Source: Pyropia haitanensis (taxonomy: Eukaryota > Rhodophyta > Bangiophyceae > Bangiales > Bangiaceae). Taken from it: 11,790 nt of DNA. The translations under genes were made by a program, and so were the position numbers. This document shows, piece by piece, positions 6,539 to 11,790 of the stretch (within the stretch, counting starts at the first letter, position 1; every line of letters starts with the position of its first letter). A model generated the notes under the pieces. That model searched no databases. It saw only the letters and a program-made list of their open reading frames with translations, and was not told the origin of the DNA. The stretch spans positions 1 through 11,790 of the forward strand of contig SDUX01000137.1 in NCBI GenBank assembly GCA_008729055.1. Reading direction: 5' to 3'.

Positions 6539-7624
6539 ATGAACCCCCAAATCGAGATCCCGGACTTTCTCTCTCCTGGTAAAGGGGCGGGAGGAATCGG
6601 CTCGTTCCGTCTTTTAGGCATCTACGATCTGGTTGACCGCTTTGCTCGCGAGTTTCAGATCAACCATGAGATAGCATTCGCGTCACTGCTGGCAGGGTTT
6701 GGTCATTCAGTTGGAGGCGCCTTTGAAATCGACAGCACACTTGGCATCATTCGCCCGCCGTTTTCGTTGTTGCTGGTAACTCCTGAGACTGATGCGGTCT
6801 GGCCCCGGATCCCGATCCGTTTTTTGGTGGATGACTTCGAGCATACGATGCGGTTGTTTGCCAAAGCAAATCTTCACCAAAGTACAGAACAGAAGGATGA
6901 TGCAGAAAATGAAACACACCATCCGATAGCCGACCGTATAGCCAACACGGTTGATACAGCGAAGGCGGTATATGCTGACAAGGTGTCGGAGCGAATTACT
7001 TCGGCTTCTTTGGAAATGCCGTTTCCTCGGGTTCCTTTTGATCACCATGTCTTGCTAACGACTCCACCCGTCGGTCCATGTCGCGCTTTGCGGCAGCTAT
7101 CACCCGACAACAGAATCAGATTCGAGCATGCCTTGAGTTCGAATACTCCATTGGGGCCAAGTGTCGGAGAAGTGTCAGGAGCTGCACCCAATCTATACTG
7201 GCAGGTGGAGCAAACGGAAGCTCGGAGAATGGTGGAAGAGAATCCCTGGTTCACCAGTTTGCCCACTTTGATTCTGGAAGCCGACAGACCAGGCGTTTCA
7301 GCGCTCGCTCCGGATGGGAGCGTGGCTGGCGAAATTCATCGACGATGTCTGGATCTCTTCGTGATGCGTCACCATGCCATGTTGCGATCGACTACTTTCG
7401 CGGTGGAGTCGAAGCCCTTTCAACCAGTATATGAATTTCTCACCGCGGCGCAAAAGTGGGAAAGCAGAACCGAGGAGCCTTCCCCGATTCGCCCTTCCCG
7501 GGTAGTAGAGCTTGCCCTTCGCTTCGCACTGCTGTTCACCGTCCTCGACAAGAAACCAAAACCGGATCTGGTGGCGGCTTTTTACGGACTCGAGCTCGCC
7601 AAGCGTCTTTATACACGGCACTGA
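6539..7624 (+). CDS. second DUF3987-like protein lacking a P-loop (5' part of frameshifted gene)
   Basis: The layout parallels the gene at 4582. An N-terminal helical region (about 25-60, F-A-S-L-L-A-G-F-G) leads to strands ending in F-S-L-L-L-V at 75-80, where a P-loop would start, but the next residues are T-P-E-T-D-A-V-W. A Gln/Glu/Asp/His-rich insert follows at about 115-150. Near the end is a helical region with P-S-R-V-V-E-L-A-L-R-F-A-L-L-F and A-A-F-Y-G-L-E-L-A-K-R, matching the end of the first protein's body. Translation stops at TGA 7622-7624, but the -1 frame continues in register into a winged helix ending at 7872. One missing base near 7606-7617 would make a protein of about 444 residues with the same architecture as its neighbour. 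It is shorter than the first copy through loss of part of the middle block. The family assignment is tentative. Confidence 0.5.
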   Translation: MNPQIEIPDFLSPGKGAGGIGSFRLLGIYDLVDRFAREFQINHEIAFASLLAGFGHSVGGAFEIDSTLGIIRPPFSLLLVTPETDAVWPRIPIRFLVDDFEHTMRLFAKANLHQSTEQKDDAENETHHPIADRIANTVDTAKAVYADKVSERITSASLEMPFPRVPFDHHVLLTTPPVGPCRALRQLSPDNRIRFEHALSSNTPLGPSVGEVSGAAPNLYWQVEQTEARRMVEENPWFTSLPTLILEADRPGVSALAPDGSVAGEIHRRCLDLFVMRHHAMLRSTTFAVESKPFQPVYEFLTAAQKWESRTEEPSPIRPSRVVELALRFALLFTVLDKKPKPDLVAAFYGLELAKRLYTRH

Positions 7625-7872
7625 AGACACTCACAAAACTCCTTCCAATTCCTGTGAGCCACGTCCCGGACACGGATGGGCTGTCGAAGCGGGAGCTTGC
7701 GGTGTTTATGCGTATCTGTGAGCGTCCCGGTCTCACCCGTTCTGAACTGGGTCGAACCTTCAAAAAACTGAATCAGCCGGAACGTGACCGGGTACTCGCC
7801 TCATTGATAGGAAGACAGTTGATCGAATTGCGAGACGGCAAGGTGTACAGAAGTCATTCGAGTCAGGGGTAA
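7606..7872 (+). CDS. winged-helix tail, 3' part of the gene begun at 6539
   Basis: From about 7606 this frame reads L-Y-T-A-L-K-T-L-T-K-L-L and continues the helix interrupted by the stop at 7624. A winged helix follows: L-S-K-R-E-L-A-V-F-M-R-I, T-R-S-E-L-G-R-T-F, V-L-A-S-L-I-G-R-Q-L-I-E, and the wing L-R-D-G-K-V-Y-R. It matches the C-terminal domain of the protein at 4582 in order and spacing. The sequence upstream of 7606 in this frame is only the shadow of the other frame. If it is translated alone, a GTG at 7654 is the best start, but no ribosome binding site supports it. Confidence 0.5.
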   Translation, partial: SLYTALKTLTKLLPIPVSHVPDTDGLSKRELAVFMRICERPGLTRSELGRTFKKLNQPERDRVLASLIGRQLIELRDGKVYRSHSSQG

Positions 7873-7932
7873 GCATGACTCCTTATGTTTAAATTATCTT
7901 GAGTTTTCAGAATTGTGAGGAACAAATCTAAA

Positions 7933-8178
7933 ATGGAAAACTGGGAAGATGTAGATTGGAACGGTGAAGAAATGCGAAGTCTTTGGGCCGAGGCACTCAA
8001 AAGTCCGGTTTATCGCGGTGAAGAAGATCTGGAAAAAATTCGAAACTCCGATTCGCCGACTGTAGCAGTTCTAGCCTCAGACCAGGAAACGATCTTCTTC
8101 GTGTCGCGGGAAAGGGTGTTGCGCGGAGAGATTAAGATGAACACATGGGATCTATTTGAGCATGCAGGAGAACTGTGA
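7933..8178 (+). CDS. small acidic hypothetical protein
   Basis: This protein has 81 residues and is acidic and Trp-containing, without a signal peptide or membrane span. I do not recognise the family. The N-terminus (E-N-W-E-D-V-D-W-N-G-E-E-M) is strongly acidic. The middle (T-V-A-V-L-A-S, then E-T-I-F-F-V-S-R-E-R-V) looks like a beta hairpin, and the end is D-L-F-E-H-A-G-E-L. I chose the ATG at 7933 over the GTG at 7915 because TGAGGA (7916-7921) makes a plausible, slightly distant ribosome binding site for it and overlaps the GTG. It is separated from the replication genes by 60 AT-richer bases, which may hold a promoter. It converges with the XRE gene, leaving 25 bases between their stops. 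Small acidic proteins in such elements are sometimes DNA mimics or immunity proteins, but nothing here proves that. Confidence 0.55.
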   Translation: MENWEDVDWNGEEMRSLWAEALKSPVYRGEEDLEKIRNSDSPTVAVLASDQETIFFVSRERVLRGEIKMNTWDLFEHAGEL

Positions 8179-8203
8179 TCCCACGCGGTGACAGGCAAAG
8201 GAT

Positions 8204-8497
8204 TTAGCTTTCCGATACGTCGCGCTTTCCACTTATCAAATTATCGAGATCGAGCTTCAGCGCCCGGGGCGTTGGTATAAACTTTTCCGGATCCGCGCCG
8301 AGTTCTCTGGCGATCATTGCGAGTTCGTAGTCGAAAACGCTGCGTAGCTGGGACTCGATCTTCGCCACAGCAACTCGATCAAGGGAATGCAGTCCAGACA
8401 ACTGAAGGCGGGCGGCAAGCTGCTCTTGGGTCAGCCCCTTTTTCATGCGCAATTCGCGGACCCGGGGGCCGATGCAGTTTCTGTAACGTCGTAACAT
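8204..8497 (-). CDS. XRE-family HTH transcriptional regulator
   Basis: This 97-residue protein has a Cro/C1-type helix-turn-helix. R-V-R-E-L-R-M-K-K-G-L-T-Q-E-Q-L-A-A-R-L (12-31) gives helices 1-2, and R-V-A-V-A-K-I-E-S-Q (41-50) is the recognition helix. Y-E-L-A-M-I-A-R-E-L-G (58-67) closes the domain. The last 25 residues (P-T-P-R-A-L-K-L-D-L-D-N-L) may serve for dimer contact. A longer open frame extends upstream to 8686, but that part lies inside the divergent gene and has no family likeness, so I start at the ATG complementary to 8495-8497. A perfect inverted repeat begins three bases upstream of this start, and a second copy covers the start of the divergent gene. Autorepression and control of the zinc-ribbon gene are therefore likely. 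Confidence 0.87.
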   Translation of the reverse strand: MLRRYRNCIGPRVRELRMKKGLTQEQLAARLQLSGLHSLDRVAVAKIESQLRSVFDYELAMIARELGADPEKFIPTPRALKLDLDNLISGKRDVSES

Positions 8498-8499
8498 TG

Positions 8500-8519
8500 A
8501 AGTTCCCAATGGGGAACTT
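8500..8519. promoter_or_regulatory. operator O1, perfect 8-bp inverted repeat
   Basis: AAGTTCCC (8500-8507) and GGGAACTT (8512-8519) flank the spacer AATG. It lies immediately upstream of the XRE start and overlaps the first bases of a possible -35 (TTGACC, 8518-8523) for the divergent gene. The core GTTCCC-N4-GGGAAC recurs at 8548-8563. This is almost surely the binding site of the XRE protein, by position and symmetry. Confidence 0.75.
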
Positions 8520-8545
8520 GACCTTGGTTCAAAAAGTAGGATGAT
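8518..8545 (+). promoter_or_regulatory. candidate promoter for the zinc-ribbon gene
   Basis: TTGACC at 8518-8523 resembles a -35, and GATGAT at 8540-8545 is a weak -10 (4 of 6) with a 16-base spacer. It sits between the two operators, where repression would be effective. Because the -10 is poor and close to the start codon, the call is weak. Confidence 0.3.
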
Positions 8546-8547
8546 AG

Positions 8548-8563
8548 GTTCCCTATGGGGAAC
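8548..8563. promoter_or_regulatory. operator O2, inverted repeat over the start of the zinc-ribbon gene
   Basis: GTTCCC (8548-8553) and GGGAAC (8558-8563) surround TATG. The ATG at 8555 falls inside the site. The core is identical to O1, and the two centres are 46 bases apart. Bound protein would block the start region of the + strand gene and might form a looped or cooperative complex with O1. Confidence 0.72.
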
Positions 8564-9001
8564 AATGATCAACATGCTTTCAAATTCGATTGCCTTCACT
8601 GCGGCCAGACAATTTCGGCTGGTGATGAGGTTGCAGGTCGGGTAGTTGAGTGCCCTTCCTGCGCTCAGGCGTTTCAAGCCCCCCAAATTGCTTCTCCTTC
8701 AAGATCTGCCTCAGGGAGACCACGCTCTCGCCGGAAGACGGGAACGGGAGGATCGTCCTGGGCGTGGCCTGTTGTTGGAGGCATTGTGGCGGTAGCTGCC
8801 TTGGCCTTGATGTTTGTTTCGGTCGGCGTCTTCGACAAATCAAACTTAGAGAAGGGTGATCTCGAGAAAGCAGATAGAGCTACCTCTGTTTCCGATCAAA
8901 AGAGCGGACCGATTCGGAGTGGGGGGCATTGCCCAAGTACTCGCAAGTGGCAGAGCCGCTGGCGAAATTCAAAGAGAATCGCTATTGGCAGGAGTTCCTG
9001 A
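8555..9001 (+). CDS. zinc-ribbon membrane protein, N-terminal part (frameshifted)
   Basis: Residues 9-43 are an MJ0042-like zinc ribbon: C13-x2-C16 and C33-x2-C36 with A-G-R-V-V-E-C-P between, the usual signature. A basic, Ser/Arg-rich stretch follows (50-61). Residues about 69-93 form one membrane span rich in Val, Ala and Gly. Positive charge before the span puts the zinc ribbon in the cytoplasm and everything after it outside. After about residue 122 the sequence becomes Arg/Ser/Trp-rich and uncharacteristic, while the -1 frame opens into a long acidic domain. The switch falls at a run of six G (8921-8926), and one more G would join the two frames. The start ATG has AGG six bases upstream and lies within operator O2. 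The arrangement suggests a sensor-like or anchored protein, but the function is unknown. Confidence 0.65.
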   Translation: MGNNDQHAFKFDCLHCGQTISAGDEVAGRVVECPSCAQAFQAPQIASPSRSASGRPRSRRKTGTGGSSWAWPVVGGIVAVAALALMFVSVGVFDKSNLEKGDLEKADRATSVSDQKSGPIRSGGHCPSTRKWQSRWRNSKRIAIGRSS

Positions 9002-10176
9002 AGGGCGAGCGACGGAAGATCCATTTCGTTGACGACGCTCCAGAATGGACCGACATCGACGGAAGCGTAGTCCGACGTTTACACGAAGACACTCTTTCCC
9101 CGGAACTTCTTGCATTTCATCAAGGGCTCCATTTTTGCCAAACTGTCAGAGGCGGAAGTGACGATGTGCAGGCCGAGAAGTGGAGCGAATGGTTAGCACA
9201 CCTTGGAATCGAAGATTTAGACGAGTTCGAGCGCCGGGACCTGATCAGTTCGGAGAAAGCCGCATACGAGGACATCCTCACAGCGCTACCCGATGAATCC
9301 AAATACACCGTCATCATTGATCAGGTTTTTAAGCTCGGTGAATTCGACTTCGATGAATCGGCATTTCATCTTTCGCATTCCTACTCGAATCCCGAAGATG
9401 AGGGTGGGCATCAAATGGACAATCCCTATCCGCCGGTGGTCACAGAGGATCTTTTTGTGAGTGAAGGGAATGCCCGTGCGCTCCGCAAAGAGGGGGTAAC
9501 CCATGTCTGCATCCGTGAAGAGATCATCATGGAATGGAACGTCGGTTGGTGGCTGGTCGGGAAGGACGCTGCGCAAAGTTTGGTGGAGGTCGAGGATGAA
9601 CGCTTCATTTCTTCAAGCAAGTGGGAGTTCCACAACGGCTCACTGCGGAGGAAAGGAGGTTCGCCAGATGAAATTACGCAGGATTTCAGTGAGTCGTTTC
9701 TAACGGCACTGGAAGAATTTCACGGTCTTTATGCTGAGCACGTTACCCCGTTCTATTCGATTTTTAGTGTCGTGGAAGGGATACAAAAAGGAGACGTTCA
9801 CGATTTCAATCAAGAGATTCTGAAGATGCATCAGATGAGGAACGCGTATGCCGTCGGGTTTCATCGGTTTGAGGTAGAGAAGAAGCTCCGAAAACAACTG
9901 GACCTGCTCGAGCTTTCCGAAGAGCAGCGAAAGCTGATTCTGAGCTACATAGGGGCAGCTGGAACCGGGTTTCATTTCGTGGGAGCAAATACTCCCCAGG
10001 CTTCTTTGGAGGCTCTCCCGAAATTCTTGGATGTGCACAAGGGCGTTTACACGAAGCACGAAGAGATTCTGAGATGCTCGGCGATCCCAAAGCTGCTGGC
10101 GAGGGCGGCTGATAGATTTTGCTGTTCAGCTCTGCCACGCTGCAATGGGGCAGATTCCCGCGGCATATACTTTTGA
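8929..10176 (+). CDS. large outer domain of the zinc-ribbon membrane protein (3' part)
   Basis: I do not recognise this domain. The first in-frame start is a TTG at 8929 without a ribosome binding site, and the frame runs smoothly on from the G-run at 8921-8926, so it is best read as the continuation of the gene at 8555. It is acidic and aromatic, with no catalytic motif I can name. Residues about 120-150 read T-V-I-I-D-Q-V-F-K-L-G-E-F-D-F-D-E-S-A-F, a strand-rich block. E-W-N-V-G-W-W-L-V-G (about 203-212) suggests another sheet. Residues about 265-345 are helical (F-E-V-E-K-K-L-R-K-Q-L-D-L-L-E-L). The last 35 residues are Cys- and Arg-rich, unlike the rest. From 10071 the -1 frame gives a more natural acidic/Gly end, E-M-L-G-D-P-K, closing at TGA 10110-10112. 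With both repairs the whole protein would be about 519 residues. Confidence 0.6.
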   Translation: MPKYSQVAEPLAKFKENRYWQEFLKGERRKIHFVDDAPEWTDIDGSVVRRLHEDTLSPELLAFHQGLHFCQTVRGGSDDVQAEKWSEWLAHLGIEDLDEFERRDLISSEKAAYEDILTALPDESKYTVIIDQVFKLGEFDFDESAFHLSHSYSNPEDEGGHQMDNPYPPVVTEDLFVSEGNARALRKEGVTHVCIREEIIMEWNVGWWLVGKDAAQSLVEVEDERFISSSKWEFHNGSLRRKGGSPDEITQDFSESFLTALEEFHGLYAEHVTPFYSIFSVVEGIQKGDVHDFNQEILKMHQMRNAYAVGFHRFEVEKKLRKQLDLLELSEEQRKLILSYIGAAGTGFHFVGANTPQASLEALPKFLDVHKGVYTKHEEILRCSAIPKLLARAADRFCCSALPRCNGADSRGIYF

Positions 10177-10179
10177 TAA

Positions 10180-10201
10180 CCAGCCATGTCGGCTGGCCTT
10201 T
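10180..10201 (+). terminator. possible weak rho-independent terminator
   Basis: CCAGCC (10180-10185) pairs with GGCTGG (10191-10196) around a five-base loop, followed by CCTTT then A residues. It lies between the unknown membrane gene and the next gene. The short T-run makes it a weak terminator, and it may instead be a translational or attenuator hairpin before the gene at 10222. Confidence 0.35.
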
Positions 10202-10221
10202 AAAAGTAAAACCAAATTCAC

Positions 10222-10422
10222 ATGGCGCGACCGACGCATTATCAGCCGGTCATTTCGCGTCCTTTGATCTGTGCTGCCTTCCATGAGGCAAAACGTCGTC
10301 GCATGCCGATGACGAAACTGATCGAGGAACTGCTCGTTGGTGCTCTGTCCGGAACTCCCGGATGGACCGCCGCAAGCGAGCAATACCCGCGTGAAATGCC
10401 TTCACCCAAACGATCGGATTGA
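10222..10422 (+). CDS. small conserved basic protein, first gene of the nuclease module
   Basis: This protein has 66 residues. It begins M-A-R-P-T-H-Y-Q-P-V-I-S-R, then A-F-H-E-A-K-R-R-R-M-P-M-T-K-L-I-E-E-L-L (about 19-38) and G-x-P-G-W near 45-48. I recall proteins with this same H-Y-Q-P-V-I start and H-E-A-K-R-R-x-x-P-M-T-x-L helix next to similar nuclease genes in PVC bacteria; the function is unknown. The strand-then-two-helices outline, with a basic helix before P-M-T-x-L, is compatible with a ribbon-helix-helix DNA-binding fold, which is inference only. The ATG at 10222 is the first after the hairpin at 10180-10196 and has no ribosome binding site. It is followed 47 bases later by the linker protein gene, so the three genes to the right edge are probably one operon. 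Confidence 0.7.
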   Translation: MARPTHYQPVISRPLICAAFHEAKRRRMPMTKLIEELLVGALSGTPGWTAASEQYPREMPSPKRSD

Positions 10423-10469
10423 GCTCACGACCGAGCTCCTCCGGTCTTCAACTTCAACCAACCAAAATC

Positions 10470-11021
10470 ATGCCAATCACCCTTTTGACCCATTATTCGA
10501 AGAAATGCGGGATTCCACACTACTCGTCGATTTCCGCATCGGCATCCGTCGAAGTCGAGCTTCACGACCTGGAAGCGATTCCTTCCGAGATCGAGAAGCT
10601 CTATCATGTCCTCCAATCGAGCGTCGACTCGCAGTTGGCGGAGCACGTCGGATTCGTCCCTGAAGGAAACTACGGCGTCACCGATGTCCAGCAGCCCAGC
10701 CCGAACGGCAACGGCCACCCCGGCCACTCGTCGAACGGAAATCACAACCGGGAAAGCAACGGCAATCACTCCACCAACGGTGCGTTTCAATGCTCCGAGA
10801 AGCAGCGAACGCTGATCCTCGATCTGCAAAAGCAGCTCGGGCTGAGCGATGCAGATCTCGATGAGCATTCACACCAACTGTTCAGTAAACCGGTTCGTCA
10901 GCTCAACAAGCTCTCCGCCTCCGGGCTGATCACCGCTCTCCTCGAGATTGCGGGGAAATCCAACGGTCGGAATGGAAACCGGAACGGGCATCGTCCTGCG
11001 ACGAATGGAGGTGGCCGATGA
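10470..11021 (+). CDS. Asn/Gly-linker protein of a nuclease module (possible ssDNA-annealing or mediator protein)
   Basis: This protein has 183 residues in two folded parts. The N-terminal part (1-65) has strands S-V-E-V-E-L-H and a helix with P-S-E-I-E-K-L-Y-H-V-L-Q-S-S-V. Residues about 76-105 are a low-complexity N-G/N-H linker. The C-terminal part (109-165) is helical, S-E-K-Q-R-T-L-I-L-D-L-Q-K-Q-L-G-L then L-S-A-S-G-L-I-T-A-L-L-E-I, followed by an N-G-R-N-G-N-R-N-G tail. The C-terminal block resembles small helical domains at the ends of recombination proteins in phage-like elements of PVC bacteria (recalled, not searched). The ATG at 10470 is preferred over one 17 codons upstream because that is where the recalled pattern M-P-x-x-x begins. 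Its stop overlaps the ATG of the nuclease gene (ATGA), so the pair is translationally coupled. A partner or mediator role for the nuclease is likely. Confidence 0.65.
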   Translation: MPITLLTHYSKKCGIPHYSSISASASVEVELHDLEAIPSEIEKLYHVLQSSVDSQLAEHVGFVPEGNYGVTDVQQPSPNGNGHPGHSSNGNHNRESNGNHSTNGAFQCSEKQRTLILDLQKQLGLSDADLDEHSHQLFSKPVRQLNKLSASGLITALLEIAGKSNGRNGNRNGHRPATNGGGR

Positions 11022-11755
11022 ACGCGGCGCAGCCTGTTCCTCCTCGGCAGATGGCCCCATCCAATCTCCGCGTTCTCCCGGAGCCGAGTTCGAATCCAGG
11101 ATTACTGGACTACCTCTCCGCGAGTCGCCTGAAATGCTGGCAAACCTGCCGGCGTCAATTCTTCTTCCGATATGTGGAGAGGATCGCAACGCCGACGGCC
11201 CCGGCCTTGTTCATCGGACAGCAGGTGCATGAGTGCCTGAAGTCCTTGAACTGGGCACGCTGGAAAAGCGAACCGTTCGACGCTGATCAGCGTCGTGCCG
11301 AGTTCGACGAATCGTGGAAACGCGGTCTCGAAAGCGAGTCGGCTCCCTGGAAGAAGGAGGGCGACGAAGCCAACGCCAAAGCGCAAGCCTGGGCGATGCT
11401 CGAAACCTACTTCGCCGAATCACCGGTTCCGTATTCCGAGACTCCGGAAGGTGTCGAGGTTGAGGTGGATTGCCACCTCGACCGATTCGGAATCCGTCTG
11501 GTCGGCATCATCGATCTGGTCCGCCACGGCGGGAAGATCGTCGATTACAAGACGGCCGCGCGAACCCCAAGCTCCGGAAGTGGTCCCGAACAGCATGCCA
11601 CGCAACTGGCCTCGTACGCGACACTCTATCGAAGAGCTACCGGGCAGACGGAATCGGGATTCGAGCTGCACTACTTGATCAAAACCAAGCAGCCCAAGAT
11701 CCTCGTATCGTCACTCGATCCCATGAGCGACTTGTTGGCGATGCCTTCGAGATAG
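11018..11755 (+). CDS. PD-(D/E)XK nuclease (RecB/Cas4-like), C-terminus lost or off-frame
   Basis: This is a RecB-family exonuclease domain. L-S-A-S-R-L-K-C-W-Q-T-C-R-R-Q-F (33-48) is the typical entry helix. G-Q-Q-V-H71-E carries the conserved His. G-I-I-D166-L-V and V-D176-Y-K178-T-A are the catalytic D and D-x-K, and Q196-L-A-S-Y200 is the Q-x-x-x-Y motif. Members cut or resect DNA ends with Mg/Mn, often with a C-terminal three-Cys cluster that binds iron-sulphur together with an N-terminal Cys (here C40 or C44). That Cys-rich end is absent: after S-S-L-D-P-M-S (about residue 236) translation stops quickly at 11753-11755, while the -1 frame runs on to a TAG at 11785-11787 near the window edge. 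A further single-base loss near 11725-11740 is likely, and the true end may lie beyond the window. The start is fixed by the ATGA overlap with the gene before. Confidence 0.82.
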   Translation: MNAAQPVPPRQMAPSNLRVLPEPSSNPGLLDYLSASRLKCWQTCRRQFFFRYVERIATPTAPALFIGQQVHECLKSLNWARWKSEPFDADQRRAEFDESWKRGLESESAPWKKEGDEANAKAQAWAMLETYFAESPVPYSETPEGVEVEVDCHLDRFGIRLVGIIDLVRHGGKIVDYKTAARTPSSGSGPEQHATQLASYATLYRRATGQTESGFELHYLIKTKQPKILVSSLDPMSDLLAMPSR

Positions 11756-11790
11756 TCTTCGATGAGCCGAAAGAATTCCGCCTCTAGCCG

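Noticed and set aside
8498..8686. Upstream extension of the XRE frame on the - strand
   Set aside because: It runs through both operators and the start of the divergent gene and has no family likeness. The HTH protein starts naturally at 8497.
10337..10663. Open frame overlapping the end of the small basic protein and the start of the linker protein
   Set aside because: It overlaps two better-supported genes and its composition (Arg/Pro/Ser-rich) is that of an off-frame reading.
16..11322. TCGTGGAAAC occurring near 16, 4469 and 11313
   Set aside because: Ten bases, spread far apart and mostly inside coding sequence in different contexts; chance or shared codons explain it.
1..11790. CRISPR array, tRNA gene or att site duplication
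   Set aside because: No regularly spaced repeats, no cloverleaf-like sequence and no long direct repeat pair were seen. No integrase is present in the window, although short att cores could be missed by eye.

Overview
The window looks like part of a bacterial mobile or plasmid-like element. The best guess for the host is the PVC group (Verrucomicrobia or Planctomycetes). This rests on recalled family resemblance: a P4/D5-type primase-helicase of the kind common in such elements, an MJ0042-like zinc ribbon fused to a membrane anchor, and a nuclease module preceded by an Asn/Gly-rich protein and a small basic protein. Weak or absent Shine-Dalgarno sequences before most starts fit that guess. 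No tRNA, rRNA, CRISPR array, integrase or transposase is visible, and almost everything reads on the + strand.

Layout. 1-629: end of an unrecognised gene. 630-771: a promoter region crowded with palindromes, leading into a small excisionase-like HTH gene (772-954) and a plasmid/phage DNA-binding-type protein (984-1919). 2084-4092: a primase-polymerase plus SF3 (D5-like) helicase, broken by one frameshift. 4093-4581: tandem 9-bp repeats, a possible 22-codon leader ORF and a separate CCCH zinc-finger protein resembling a primase zinc domain. 4582-7872: two proteins of the same architecture (a DUF3987-like body without a P-loop, then a winged-helix tail). Each is preceded by the same short leader motif, and the second is frameshifted. 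7933-8178: a small acidic protein. 8204-8563: an XRE repressor gene, divergent from the next gene, with two matching inverted-repeat operators. 8555 to about 10112: a zinc-ribbon, single-membrane-span protein with a large unknown outer domain, probably frameshifted twice. 10222-11755: a module of a small basic protein, an Asn/Gly-linker protein and a PD-(D/E)XK nuclease that loses its frame near the window end.

How the genes may work together. The replication block (2084-7872) could provide origin recognition (winged helices, iteron-like repeats), priming (prim-pol plus zinc finger) and unwinding (SF3 helicase). The right-hand module looks like a recombination or DNA-end-processing unit. The XRE/zinc-ribbon pair is a self-contained, probably autoregulated cargo circuit of unknown purpose.

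A caution runs through the window. At least four reading-frame breaks, probably five, all behave like the loss of one base. This suits either a decaying element or uncorrected deletion errors in the assembly. Gene ends and 'broken' calls should be read in that light.
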